From Hyphomicrobiales bacterium (GTDB lineage: Bacteria > Pseudomonadota > Alphaproteobacteria > Rhizobiales > Rhizobiaceae), in assembly GCA_900472575.1 (NCBI GenBank), contig UCIV01000007.1:62001-126000 (forward strand): a stretch of 64,000 nucleotides of DNA. Reading direction: 5' to 3'. The notes below the pieces were generated by a model that saw nothing but the letters and a program-made list of their open reading frames with translations, did no database searches and was not told the DNA's origin. A program made the position numbers and the translations under genes. Below, piece after piece: positions 8,505 to 17,532 of the stretch; within the stretch, counting starts at the first letter, position 1; every line of letters starts with the position of its first letter.

Positions 8505-9760
8505 GACAGACCTCCTTCTCGCGGCATCGATGCATGCTCGATCGTGTAGAGCCCGACATTGATCGTCCCTTCCTCGAACCCTGCCTCGCAGTAACAAAGG
8601 TAGTAGAGCCACAGACGCCGAAATCGCTCGTCGAAACCTTGTGCGGCGATCTGTGGCCAGTGCTCCTCGAAACGAATTCGCCATTCCGCCAGCGTCCGGG
8701 CATATGAAGCCCCGAAATGCTCGATCTCGCAGACAGCCAGACCCGATCGAGCGACAGACGCCGACAAGGCACTGTCCGATGGCAGGAAACCGCCGGGGAA
8801 CACGTATTGCTGGATAAAATCGGTGCTTCCCCGATATGTCCTGAACCGCTCTTCTTCTATCGTGATTATCTGCAGAACGGCACGACCGCCGGGCTTCAGG
8901 CAACGTTTCAAACTATCGAAATAGCTCGGCCAATAGGCCTCGCCAACGGCCTCGAACATTTCGATGGAAACGATACGGTCAAACTGCCCGTCGGTGTCGC
9001 GATAATCCTGGAGAAGGAGCGTGACGTCGCTTGATAAGCCGGATTGTCCGACAACACCGTTCGCCCATGAAAGCTGAGAGGGCGACAAGGTGATCCCGGT
9101 TACCTTCGAGCGGTTCAACTTTGCCAGATGAGTGGCAAGTGCGCCCCAGCCGCAGCCGATCTCGAGAACGCTCTCTCCGCCCGCAAGCGTGAGTTTCTCG
9201 ACGATACGGTCCAGTTTTCTGCTCTGCGCCTCCTCCAGAGTTCGCGTCGTCTCTTCGAAGATCGCTGAAGAATAGAGCATGGAGGGATCAAGCCACAGCG
9301 CATAGAAGTCATTGCCGAGGTCATAATGCGCTTCGATATTCTTGCGACTGCCACGCTTCGTGTTGGCGCGAAACAGATGCTTCATGCGGTTGACGGCACG
9401 CATCAGCAAGCCGCCTTCGATGGCCGGCGTCAGTGCCTTTCCATTCCTGGCCGCAAAACGGATGACCGCCGTCAGATCGGGCGTTGTCCAGTCACCTTCG
9501 ATGAAGCCTTCCGCAAATCCGATATCGCCTGCCGCAATCACCCGACGCAACATCCGCCAATTTCGGATCAGTATGATCGCCTCGGGACCGGGCTGAACAC
9601 CTTGCTTGTTGATGACCTGACCGGATGGAAGCACGATCTTGATATGGCCGTAGCTCACACCCGCCAAGAACCTCTCAAGCATGGTGCCCGCCCAGCCGAA
9701 TTCTGCGGGCGCCTGCGAAAGATCAAGTTGCGTCCCGGTGACCTCGTCTGACCAACTCAT
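8501..9760 (-). CDS. cfa: Cyclopropane-fatty-acyl-phospholipid synthase family methyltransferase
   Basis: 419 residues, near the usual CFA synthase length. The SAM-binding motif LEIGCGWGALATHLA lies near residue 200. It is followed by GITLSPSQLSWA and FDRIVSIEMFEAVGEAYWPSYF, then a C-terminal YEAGF-type region. CFA synthases transfer a methyl group from SAM onto the double bond of unsaturated phospholipid acyl chains at the inner membrane. First gene of its operon, with an ECF-like promoter 54-79 bp upstream. A second paralogue sits on the opposite strand across the shared promoter region, so one of them may catalyse a related reaction. Confidence 0.88.
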   Translation of the reverse strand: MSWSDEVTGTQLDLSQAPAEFGWAGTMLERFLAGVSYGHIKIVLPSGQVINKQGVQPGPEAIILIRNWRMLRRVIAAGDIGFAEGFIEGDWTTPDLTAVIRFAARNGKALTPAIEGGLLMRAVNRMKHLFRANTKRGSRKNIEAHYDLGNDFYALWLDPSMLYSSAIFEETTRTLEEAQSRKLDRIVEKLTLAGGESVLEIGCGWGALATHLAKLNRSKVTGITLSPSQLSWANGVVGQSGLSSDVTLLLQDYRDTDGQFDRIVSIEMFEAVGEAYWPSYFDSLKRCLKPGGRAVLQIITIEEERFRTYRGSTDFIQQYVFPGGFLPSDSALSASVARSGLAVCEIEHFGASYARTLAEWRIRFEEHWPQIAAQGFDERFRRLWLYYLCYCEAGFEEGTINVGLYTIEHASMPREGGLS

Positions 9761-9813
9761 GCAGTTCTCCCTCCATCAGTTGCGAGGATTGCTTCGATGC
9801 ATCTGCAAGAGGT

Positions 9814-9839
9814 TACGAGCGCTTCCGGCTTTTAGTTTC
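9814..9839 (-). promoter_or_regulatory. ECF-type promoter for the cfa operon
   Basis: Minus strand: GAAAC, 17-base spacer, CGTA. The AAC / CGT pair at this spacing is the hallmark of many ECF sigma factors. The same pattern (GAAAC-N17-CGTA) occurs on the plus strand in the same intergenic region. Confidence 0.6.
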
Positions 9840-9878
9840 CCGGAGGAGAAGAATTTTTCGATTTTTTCTGATTGTCAT

Positions 9879-9904
9879 GAAACTGGATGGGCTTTTTCTC
9901 CGTA
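9879..9904 (+). promoter_or_regulatory. ECF-type promoter for the DUF1295 operon
   Basis: Plus strand: GAAAC, 17-base spacer, CGTA, ending about 42 bp before the DUF1295 start. Its identity in elements and spacing to the divergent motif at 9814-9839 is the main support. Confidence 0.6.
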
Positions 9905-9946
9905 GATCTCAGTGAAGGCAATGAGACCTTGCCTTGGGAGGAGCCC

Positions 9947-10753
9947 ATGGACATGCTTCTGCTGATCGTCATCGCATTCTGGCTGTCATTGGCCATGGCT
10001 GGCGCATGGGCTATCCAGCGCGCGACCGGCTTGAGTGGATGGATCGATACGATTTGGTCATTTGCTGTCGGTGTAGGTGGGATCCTCTCGGCGCTCTTCG
10101 CCGATGGAGATTCCGAGCGGCGCGTTGCAATTCTGGTGATGGTAGCGGCCTGGGCACTGAGGTTGGGTAGCCATATCGGGTCCCGAACCAGGGGAGCAGG
10201 CGAGGATCCCCGTTATGCAAAATTCATCGAAGAATGGGGCGAAAACGCCTCTTGGCGGCTCTTCGTCTTTCTGCAAATCCAGGCTCTCGCCGCCTTCATT
10301 CTTGTTCTGGCGGTCTACATGGCAGCCACGAACGAAGCGCCCTTCCCTCGCATCCTCGACCTTGTCGGCATCGTCATCGCCGTCTTGGCGCTCGCAGGCG
10401 AAGCAATCTCGGATCTGCAACTAAGCCGCTTTCGAAAGACGCCGCAGGCAAAGACCGAGATCTGCGAGACGGGCCTCTGGAGGTATTCGCGCCACCCGAA
10501 CTACTTCTTCGAGTGGATGTTCTGGTGTTGCTGGTTTCTGTTTGCCGCCTCTTCATCCATTGCGAGCTGGCTGTCCTTGTTGGCGCCGCTCCTCATGTAC
10601 TGGCTGCTCGTGCATTTCTCAGGCATCCCACCGCTCGAAGACCATATGCTGCGCTCGCGCGGCCAGAAATTTCGCGCCCTGCAGCGGCGTGTGAATGCTT
10701 TTTTCCCCGGCCCCAGAAGGCAGGATATCCACCCAGAAGGAGAGTTGAAATGA
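9947..10753 (+). CDS. DUF1295 membrane protein (steroid 5-alpha-reductase-like)
   Basis: 268 residues, about seven hydrophobic segments. The C-terminal half has the conserved ETGLWRYSRHPNYFFEW motif of DUF1295, related to steroid 5-alpha reductases and isoprenylcysteine methyltransferases. The ATG at 9947 is chosen because GGGAGGAG lies just before it; an ATG at 9887 overlaps the predicted -10 region and is unlikely. The stop overlaps the next start (ATGA). A role as a lipid reductase beside the methyltransferase is plausible but unproven. Confidence 0.85.
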   Translation: MDMLLLIVIAFWLSLAMAGAWAIQRATGLSGWIDTIWSFAVGVGGILSALFADGDSERRVAILVMVAAWALRLGSHIGSRTRGAGEDPRYAKFIEEWGENASWRLFVFLQIQALAAFILVLAVYMAATNEAPFPRILDLVGIVIAVLALAGEAISDLQLSRFRKTPQAKTEICETGLWRYSRHPNYFFEWMFWCCWFLFAASSSIASWLSLLAPLLMYWLLVHFSGIPPLEDHMLRSRGQKFRALQRRVNAFFPGPRRQDIHPEGELK

Positions 10754-11781
10754 ACATGCTGGCCTTCGCTATCAACACCGCCGAACGCGCGCCTCTGACC
10801 GATGGCATGACGCTCGCGGGTATCGACTTCCTTTGTGGTCGTACCAAGCGTCGTCTCGCCGCCACGGCGGCCAGCCAAGAAACTCTGTTTGTCGATGCCA
10901 TGAACCAATACCCGGTGGCGATCCATGCGGACGAGGCCAATCGCCAGCATTATGAAGTGCCCGCGGCTTTCTTTTCGCGGGTTCTCGGCCCGAGCCGAAA
11001 ATACTCCTGCTGCCTTTATCCGACCGAATATACGACACTGAAGGAAGCGGAGGTTCATGCCCTCGCCGAAACGGTGAGGCATGTCGCGATCGAGGATGGC
11101 ATGACGATCCTGGAACTCGGCTGCGGCTGGGGCTCGCTTTCGCTTTATCTGGCGGCGCAGTTTCCGAACTCGCGTATCGTCTCCGTTTCCAACTCCTCCT
11201 CGCAACGCGCCTTCATCCTGGCGACGGCCAATCAGCGCGGACTTTCCAACCTGTCGGTGATAACCGCCGATATGAACGAATTTTCGATCGAACAGCGTTT
11301 TGATCGTGTCGTCTCGATCGAAATGTTCGAACACATGTCCAACTGGCGGAAGCTCTTTGAGCGTGCCCGCGACTGGGTGAAGCCGGAAGGTCGGCTTTTC
11401 CTGCATGTCTTCACTCACAAGGACCGCTCCTACCGCTTCGACCACGACGATCCGGCAGACTGGATCGCCCATCATTTCTTTACCGGCGGTATCATGCCGG
11501 CACATGACCTGCCTCATCGTTTCGAGGATCTGTTCGCGGTCGAGGAGGAATGGCGGTGGTCCGGAACTCATTATCGTCGTACGGCGCTCGACTGGCTCGC
11601 CAATTTCGACCGGGAGTCCGATCAGATCGAACCTATTTTCGCAGAGGTTTACGGCAAGGACGCACCCCTCTGGCTACGCCGCTGGCGGCTGTTCTTCCTC
11701 GCGACCGCCGGCCTGTTCGGTCACGATGACGGCGATATCTGGGGTGTAGGCCATTATCTGCTGAAACCGGCAAGGCTATGA
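10750..11781 (+). CDS. Second CFA-synthase-like SAM methyltransferase
   Basis: 343 residues, shorter than the divergent cfa. SAM site LELGCGWGSLSLYLA near residue 120, then VSNSSSQRAFI and FDRVVSIEMFEHMSNWRKLF. It belongs to the shorter CFA-like class usually found next to DUF1295. Preceded by GAAGGAG and overlapping the DUF1295 stop. With DUF1295 it may modify unsaturated acyl chains by methylation, as in furan- or methyl-branched fatty acid pathways. That specific product is inference. Confidence 0.85.
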   Translation: MNMLAFAINTAERAPLTDGMTLAGIDFLCGRTKRRLAATAASQETLFVDAMNQYPVAIHADEANRQHYEVPAAFFSRVLGPSRKYSCCLYPTEYTTLKEAEVHALAETVRHVAIEDGMTILELGCGWGSLSLYLAAQFPNSRIVSVSNSSSQRAFILATANQRGLSNLSVITADMNEFSIEQRFDRVVSIEMFEHMSNWRKLFERARDWVKPEGRLFLHVFTHKDRSYRFDHDDPADWIAHHFFTGGIMPAHDLPHRFEDLFAVEEEWRWSGTHYRRTALDWLANFDRESDQIEPIFAEVYGKDAPLWLRRWRLFFLATAGLFGHDDGDIWGVGHYLLKPARL

Positions 11782-12329
11782 GCGCGCAACGAGTTCCTCT
11801 CGATCCTCTTACCCAGGCGACGGTTACGATCGCTTGGGTCATATGTCTCAACAAGCCATTTTATCCGGTCTATGTCTGGTGTCTCGTCGGCGATGGCGTC
11901 GTTGCGTCACTTGGTTCGCTGCTCGCGGCTCCGGTCTTTTTGGCAATTCCGTTCATCGCCCGTCGTTGGCCCATCATTGCGCGGATTTCGCTTCCCATCG
12001 TGGGGGCATTTGACACCTTGTTCGAGACAAAGTTATTTGGCGAAAGCTCCGGGACGGAATTGTTCTTCGGGGCCTGTATCATGCTCGCGGCAGTCTCTTT
12101 CCGAACGAAAGAAAAATGGATTCAACGCAGTGTGACAGCTGTCATTCTCGCCATCTTCCTTTTGTCGCGCTATATCGGTGGACCGCCATTCCACGGCTGG
12201 AGTGATACTGATCTTGCCGTGCTTCTCGATCTCAACATTTTCGCGGCCGCATGCCTGATGACGCTCATCGCTATACGATACGCAGGTTTGTCGACGGTTG
12301 CGGAACCCGCGAACCGGGAGAAATGCTAG
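11778..12329 (+). CDS. Hypothetical multi-pass membrane protein
   Basis: 183 residues, five to six hydrophobic segments. Not recognised as a named family. Starts in an ATGA overlap with the methyltransferase, so it is surely co-translated. Charged residues cluster near FRTKEKW and at the C-terminus. Its place between a lipid methyltransferase and a lipocalin suggests a lipid or envelope role. Confidence 0.7.
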   Translation: MSAQRVPLDPLTQATVTIAWVICLNKPFYPVYVWCLVGDGVVASLGSLLAAPVFLAIPFIARRWPIIARISLPIVGAFDTLFETKLFGESSGTELFFGACIMLAAVSFRTKEKWIQRSVTAVILAIFLLSRYIGGPPFHGWSDTDLAVLLDLNIFAAACLMTLIAIRYAGLSTVAEPANREKC

Positions 12330-12350
12330 GTAAATATACTGGAGGATGAC

Positions 12351-12878
12351 ATGCAGGACTTTTGGAAATGCCTCGTCGGCGTCTTCTGGCTCGCCGGAAC
12401 ACTCGCGCCGCACACCGCTACGGCAGCCGAGCCTGAAGTGGTCAAGGTTGGTGCTGACCATTATCGCGGGACATGGCTTGAGATCGGTCGCCGGCCGATG
12501 TGGCTGACCGATGGTTGCGTCGCCGGCTATTCCTCATATCACCGCGGCAAATCACCAGATCAGGTAATGGTCGAAGACGGATGTCGCGTCGGTAATCCGC
12601 AGGGTCGATTGAAGACTGTCCGTGGAACAGGGCGCATACTCGATTTTGACAGCGACAAGGCCAAGATGCGTGTCCGCTATCCATTGCTGATCACCTTCAA
12701 CTATTGGGTCCTCTATAAATCACCGGACAAGAACTGGTTTATCAGCGCTGATCCCGACATGACCAATCTATGGATTTATGCGCGCACAGTTCCATCAAAA
12801 GCCAAACTCAAGACAATGGTCCGTAAAGCAAGTCAGCTTGGTTATGATGTTCGCAGGCTGGAGTTTCCCGAGCAATAG
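12351..12878 (+). CDS. Lipocalin-like exported protein
   Basis: 175 residues. Signal peptide of about 30 residues ending at ATAAEPE. The mature part begins with DHYRGTWLEIGRRP, matching the lipocalin GxWY/GTWYEIAR entry motif, and later has YWVLYKSPDKNWFISADPDMTNLWIYAR, as in bacterial Blc-type lipocalins. No lipobox cysteine at the cleavage site, so periplasmic rather than outer-membrane anchored. Bacterial lipocalins bind lysophospholipids or fatty acids, which fits the operon. Confidence 0.75.
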   Translation: MQDFWKCLVGVFWLAGTLAPHTATAAEPEVVKVGADHYRGTWLEIGRRPMWLTDGCVAGYSSYHRGKSPDQVMVEDGCRVGNPQGRLKTVRGTGRILDFDSDKAKMRVRYPLLITFNYWVLYKSPDKNWFISADPDMTNLWIYARTVPSKAKLKTMVRKASQLGYDVRRLEFPEQ

Positions 12879-12903
12879 CGGATACTACATTATGCGCCTG
12901 CTG

Positions 12904-12923
12904 GAACTGGCGTAAGCCAGTTC
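12904..12923 (+). terminator. Short hairpin after the lipocalin gene
   Basis: Perfect 8-bp stem (GAACTGGC / GCCAGTTC) with a GTAA loop, 26 bases after the lipocalin stop. No T-run, so termination strength is uncertain. Confidence 0.5.
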
Positions 12924-13025
12924 TCAGTCTCATGTCCTGCCAATCGAGCCGCGCACTTAGGTCTTGATGGGATATGAACCGCCGGTCCGCGCTGGCGCAG
13001 GTCGATTAGTTTGCCTGCAGATCCA

Positions 13026-13787
13026 TCAATAACCGCCGGTCAGGAAAACGGCCTCGCCAGTCATGAAACTGCAGGCCTGCGATGAAAGGAAGATTGCCGC
13101 GCCGACCATTTCTTCAGACCGACCAGCCCGTCCCATCCAGTTCAGCGTGCGGGCATATTCAGCCCATCCTTCCGGATCATCGTCGCGTCGATGGGCATTT
13201 CTGTCGGTATCGATCAGGCCGGGAGCAAGCGTGTTGAGCAAAACATTGTCCATCGCATAGTCCCGCGCCTGGCTCTGGATGAGGTTGTGTTGTGCAGCTT
13301 TCGTTGCCGCATACGCGGTTACGACACCTTTTGGACGAAGCTGGTTAATCGAACCGATGGAGACCACCCTTCCCCATTTGCGGGCAGCCATGAGTGGCAG
13401 TGCCGTCTGCAACATGTCCACGGTCGAACCGAAGTTCACCGCCACTTGAAAGGCAAAATCCTCCGGCTTCAGATCCGGCAAAGTTGCGTTGATCTGAGCA
13501 CTGGCGTTGATGACCAGGATATCGACGGGAGCGATGTCTTCGGCCTGCTCGATCAGATCGCGGCCGGCACCAGGTGCCGACAGGTCGCTCACCAGTTCGT
13601 GTGCCGAGCCACCGTTTTCGACGATGCGTTGGTGCACGAGAGCCGCTCCGCCGGCTTTGGTGCCATGCAGAATGACATGTGCTCCTGCAGCCGACAGTCC
13701 TTCCGCGATGGCCGCGCCAATGCCGCGGCTGGAACCGGTGACGAGTGCCGTGCGCCCCTTCAAACCAAAGAGTGTTTCAAGATTCAT
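13026..13787 (-). CDS. SDR-family sugar (acid) dehydrogenase
   Basis: 253 residues, classical short-chain dehydrogenase. NAD(P) site TGSSRGIG near residue 17, NAS motif (VINAS), catalytic Ser in GSIN and YAATK. The start at 13787 has a GGGGGAAA site; upstream in-frame residues belong to the preceding gene's sequence. Last gene of the minus-strand sugar-acid operon, overlapping the lactonase fusion by 11 bp. Likely oxidises a sugar or reduces a keto-sugar acid with NAD(P). Confidence 0.88.
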   Translation of the reverse strand: MNLETLFGLKGRTALVTGSSRGIGAAIAEGLSAAGAHVILHGTKAGGAALVHQRIVENGGSAHELVSDLSAPGAGRDLIEQAEDIAPVDILVINASAQINATLPDLKPEDFAFQVAVNFGSTVDMLQTALPLMAARKWGRVVSIGSINQLRPKGVVTAYAATKAAQHNLIQSQARDYAMDNVLLNTLAPGLIDTDRNAHRRDDDPEGWAEYARTLNWMGRAGRSEEMVGAAIFLSSQACSFMTGEAVFLTGGY

Positions 13788-15471
13788 TATTTCCCCCAAA
13801 CAATGAAATGTGCGCACCGGCAACACCGGGACGGCAGGAAAACAAGCCGCCGGATAGTGGCGCATCGGCCAGTGTCGACGCAGGCAGGCGTGTGCGTGCG
13901 CTGGTGATGAACAGCGTGGAAAGGTCCGGTCCGCCAAATGCGATGCTCGACGGCCGCGGCACGGGCATGTCGATTACCTGATCCAGCTTGCCATTGGGCA
14001 GGTAACGTCGCACACACCATCCATCCCAGATTGCGCACCAGACGCCGCCTTCCGCATCAACGGCAAGACCATCGGGCCGACCATCGGCGACCGGAATGCG
14101 GGCAAATTCCCGACGCGCCGAGAGCGTGCCGGTCGCGGGATTGAAATCGTAGGCGTGGATCAGACCTGGCACCGTATCGACGAAATAGAAAGTTCGGCCA
14201 TCCGGGCTCCAGCCAAGGCCATTGGAAACGATGATGCCACCTTCCTTTCGTTCAAACGCACCAGTTTCATCGATGCGATAGAGCGCACCGGTCTGCTTGG
14301 AGGCATCGATACGCATCGAACCAACCCAGATCGCTCCATCCGGCCCACATTTTGCGTCGTTCAGCCGGTTGCCGGCAAGGTCGGCCTCCGTATTGACAAA
14401 AGGCGCAAGGCGGCCGGAGGCAAAATCAAGCCATTCCAGTCCGTCCTGAGATGCAACCAACAGGCGTCCCTTGGAGACCGGAATGACAGCGCTGACAAGC
14501 TTGCCCGTTTCACAGGTGTCGTTGCGACCCGTTGCGGGATCAAAACGGTGAACGGCGGGGTGAAGGATATCAACCCAGTAGAGCGCATTCTCGGCCTCAT
14601 GCCAGACCGGACTTTCGCCCAGCTGAGCTCCCCAAGGCAGAATGCAGCTCAGCTCGGCCGTAGGCTTCCCGGTCGTGGAGCGCGGCCGGGGCCGCGAGCT
14701 GATGGCAACGGCGCCTGCAGCACCGGTTATGCGACGGGCGGCCGCGATCAGTTCGCGCCCCACCGGGTGAATATTGGATGCCTCAAGACGCGATGAAGGG
14801 CCGAGCGCCACCAGCACACCGATCGGCGTGTTGTCGCGTCCCATCACGGGGGCAGCGACTGAATTCACACTCAGCAGATGCTCCTCATAGGAAATCGAAT
14901 AACCGCGTGCCCTCGTCAGGGTCAGATCAGCTTGCAAACTTTCAAGAGTGGTGATCGTCTGCGGCGTCTGGCGGTCCAGCGTCAGGCGTTCCGTAAGTGA
15001 CCGTCCCACCGCGGGGTCCTGGAATGCGAGAAGGGCCTTGCCGGGAGCGGTACAATGCAGCGGCACGCGGCGGCCAACTTCAACACGCACTGACAGTCCA
15101 TTGGGCGAGCGTTCGGCCAGATATTGCGCCATAACGCCATCCAGCCGGCACAATGCGACTGTCTCGCCGAGTTCGACCGCCAGCCGTTCGAGCTCCGGTG
15201 TAGCAGCGGAGACCAGATCAAAACTCTCCCAGACCTTGTGGGACATTTCGAGAAACCGCTGGCCAAGGACATAGGTGCCGCGGGCTTCGTCCTGGCGCAC
15301 CAGCCCATAGGCGATCAAAGTGCGAAGGATACGGGCAAATGTGGGTTTTGGCAGGCCGGACGCGCGCAGGAGTTCAGCAAAACGCAAAGGCTCGGGCGCA
15401 TCGGCAACCATGTCCAGAAGGGTCAGGCCTTTCGCCAGTGCTGCTGTGCCACCCGGTGTCTCAGGTTTCAT
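13777..15471 (-). CDS. Fusion of IclR regulator and SMP-30/gluconolactonase
   Basis: 564 residues. Residues ~10-250 form an IclR protein: winged helix-turn-helix (FAELLRASGLPKPTFARILRTL) and an effector domain (HCTAPGKALLAF, SYEEHLLSVNSVAAPV). Residues ~275-560 are an SMP-30 beta-propeller with metal ligands visible as GESPVW (Glu), LNDAKCGPDGAIWVGSM (Asn/Asp), SNGLGWSPDG and GRPDGLAVDAEGG (Asp). One chain thus senses the ligand and hydrolyses a sugar lactone. The ATG at 15471 overlaps the TGA of the upstream epimerase gene and has an AGAGG site. There is no frameshift or stop between the halves. Confidence 0.9.
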   Translation of the reverse strand: MKPETPGGTAALAKGLTLLDMVADAPEPLRFAELLRASGLPKPTFARILRTLIAYGLVRQDEARGTYVLGQRFLEMSHKVWESFDLVSAATPELERLAVELGETVALCRLDGVMAQYLAERSPNGLSVRVEVGRRVPLHCTAPGKALLAFQDPAVGRSLTERLTLDRQTPQTITTLESLQADLTLTRARGYSISYEEHLLSVNSVAAPVMGRDNTPIGVLVALGPSSRLEASNIHPVGRELIAAARRITGAAGAVAISSRPRPRSTTGKPTAELSCILPWGAQLGESPVWHEAENALYWVDILHPAVHRFDPATGRNDTCETGKLVSAVIPVSKGRLLVASQDGLEWLDFASGRLAPFVNTEADLAGNRLNDAKCGPDGAIWVGSMRIDASKQTGALYRIDETGAFERKEGGIIVSNGLGWSPDGRTFYFVDTVPGLIHAYDFNPATGTLSARREFARIPVADGRPDGLAVDAEGGVWCAIWDGWCVRRYLPNGKLDQVIDMPVPRPSSIAFGGPDLSTLFITSARTRLPASTLADAPLSGGLFSCRPGVAGAHISLFGGNNES

Positions 15472-16451
15472 TGCCTCTTCTCCCCGGCGAGGCGTCGCTG
15501 CCTTGCTGCGGCGGCCTCTTCCAGCATCCGGTCGATCGTCCATTCCGCCTCAAACCCCAACGTGTTTCTGATACGCTTGTTCGAGGTGTGGTAATAAACG
15601 CCCTCACCGGGAAAATCGACTGGCACGATGGGCAGACCGGTCAACGTCGCGATACGCGGCAGAAGTTCGGCGAAATCCGCCGGTTCATTTCCACCCAGGT
15701 TGAATGTGCCGCCGGCCGCATCGGGATGATCAAGCGCAAGAAGAATGCCGGTCACCATGTCACGGGTGTCGGTTAGGTGCATTCGAAACGGCCGGCCATT
15801 TTCGTTGCGCGCCAACACATGGGCCGGCACTCCGATATCCTTCGCCTTCAGAAGATCGGCGACAGCCGTGTTCCCGAAACTCTCTTGCTGGCGGATGCGT
15901 GGGCGCAGGAAGAAGCGTGGACCGGAGAAAAAACTGTCTTCATCCAGCAATTCGGAAGCGTCCTGCGTATGCGAAAAACGCAGGATCACCGTTTCCATCG
16001 AGCCGGCCCGCTGGTGAAAGCGCACCAGTTCTTCGCCGAGCAGCTTGCTCAGTCCATAGGGTGAATTCGGCTTGAGCGGATGGTCTTCGGTTACCGGCAG
16101 GAATTCCGGGCGGTTTTCAGGATATACCTCACCGGAAGAGGCAAACACGAAACGACGTACGCCAGTAGCCGAGGCGGCATCCAGCAGGCGGCGCGTACCT
16201 TCGACATTCACAGCAAACATGAGATCACGGTCCGTCGGAGCCCAGGACATGAATGCGCCGAGATGCAGGATATCGGTGATGCCGTGAGTAGCCTCCGCCA
16301 GTCTGTCTGCATCCTCAAGCGAGCCAATAATTTCGTCTCCACCTGTTCCCGATGGACGCAAATCAAACCCCCGCACCATCCGGCCCTTGTCGCGCAAGGC
16401 TGCAACTACGGCGCGGCCGACACGCCCGGACGATCCGGTAACAAGGATCAT
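15468..16451 (-). CDS. NAD-dependent epimerase/dehydratase family protein (extended SDR)
   Basis: 327 residues, Rossmann motif TGSSGRVG at residues 5-12, active-site YGLSK near residue 150. Extended SDRs of this kind act on sugars or NDP-sugars; some in this setting are uronate dehydrogenases making the aldaro-lactone. Start and stop overlap both neighbours by 4 bp (ATGA), so it is fully embedded in the operon. The exact substrate is not clear from sequence. Confidence 0.88.
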   Translation of the reverse strand: MILVTGSSGRVGRAVVAALRDKGRMVRGFDLRPSGTGGDEIIGSLEDADRLAEATHGITDILHLGAFMSWAPTDRDLMFAVNVEGTRRLLDAASATGVRRFVFASSGEVYPENRPEFLPVTEDHPLKPNSPYGLSKLLGEELVRFHQRAGSMETVILRFSHTQDASELLDEDSFFSGPRFFLRPRIRQQESFGNTAVADLLKAKDIGVPAHVLARNENGRPFRMHLTDTRDMVTGILLALDHPDAAGGTFNLGGNEPADFAELLPRIATLTGLPIVPVDFPGEGVYYHTSNKRIRNTLGFEAEWTIDRMLEEAAAARQRRLAGEKRQ

Positions 16452-17530
16452 AGCCGTTCACCCGTCTTTTGATCAAAAAGGTAGAGTTGAGCAGGATCAA
16501 AGCCAAGCCTGATCTCCTCGTCCCGCGGCAGGCTGCCCGTATGCGATACGCGAGCAATCAGCCCCTTGGATTTGCCCTCTTCACCATCAGCGATCCGGGC
16601 GCCTTCGGAGTCGAAATAGACGTACTTTTCGGATCCCAAGCTTTCGACGAGTGTTGGCCTTACACCAAAGGTGACGGGGGCATCGCCCAGAACGAGATGT
16701 TCCGGTCTAAGGCCCACCACCACCGGCCCCTGACCGCTGGTGGCTCGCGGAAGTGAAATCTGCTGGCCAAAAGCGGTAAGCTTGCCGTCGCGCAGTTCCG
16801 CATTCAGGAAGTTCATGCCCGGCGAGCCTATGAAGCCGGCAACAAACAGATTGGCAGGATTATTGAACAACTCGTCAGGTGCGGCAATCTGCTGGATTAT
16901 CCCTCCCTGCATGATGACAACGCGATCAGCCATTGTCATCGCTTCGACCTGATCATGGGTCACGTAGACGGTGGTGACGCCGATACGCTTATGCAGAGCG
17001 CCGATTTCAGCGCGCATATGGACACGCAGTTTGGCGTCGAGATTAGACAGCGGCTCATCCATCAAAAATGCCTGCGGTTGGCGTACGATGGCACGCCCCA
17101 GTGCCACACGCTGGCGTTGACCACCCGACAAGTCCTTGGGTTTACGGTCGAGATAGGGAGTTACTTCCAGGATACGCGCCGCATCATCGACACGCCGGTC
17201 GATCTCGGTTTTGTCGGTGCCCCGCATTTTAAGGCCAAAGCCAATATTCTGGCGCACCGTCAGATGGGGATAAAGCGCGTAGTTCTGAAACACCATGGCG
17301 ATATCGCGATCGCCGGGCGCCAGATCGGTCACTTCGCGGTCGCCGATGAAGATCTGACCTTCGGTGGCAGGCTCCAGACCTGCCAGGATCTTCAACATGG
17401 TAGACTTGCCGCAGCCGGAGGGGCCGACCAGTACAACAAACTCTCCATTTTCGATTTCCAGCGAAAAGGGTCTGAGCACGTTCAGCGCGCCATAAGACTT
17501 GCTGACATTGCGAATTGAAATATTGGCCAT
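16448..17530 (-). CDS. Sugar ABC transporter ATP-binding protein (UgpC/MsmK type)
   Basis: 360 residues, normal for the family. Walker A GPSGCGKST, Q-loop QNYALYPHL, signature LSGGQRQRVALGRAI, Walker B/D-loop FLMDEPLSNLD, then a C-terminal TOBE/OB region (residues ~240-360). Powers uptake through the two permeases upstream. Confidence 0.95.
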   Translation of the reverse strand: MANISIRNVSKSYGALNVLRPFSLEIENGEFVVLVGPSGCGKSTMLKILAGLEPATEGQIFIGDREVTDLAPGDRDIAMVFQNYALYPHLTVRQNIGFGLKMRGTDKTEIDRRVDDAARILEVTPYLDRKPKDLSGGQRQRVALGRAIVRQPQAFLMDEPLSNLDAKLRVHMRAEIGALHKRIGVTTVYVTHDQVEAMTMADRVVIMQGGIIQQIAAPDELFNNPANLFVAGFIGSPGMNFLNAELRDGKLTAFGQQISLPRATSGQGPVVVGLRPEHLVLGDAPVTFGVRPTLVESLGSEKYVYFDSEGARIADGEEGKSKGLIARVSHTGSLPRDEEIRLGFDPAQLYLFDQKTGERL

Positions 17531-17532
17531 GC

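Noticed and set aside
10234-10749. Long upstream extension of the second methyltransferase
   Set aside because: Overlaps DUF1295 in another frame; the real start at 10750 has a ribosome site and ATGA overlap.
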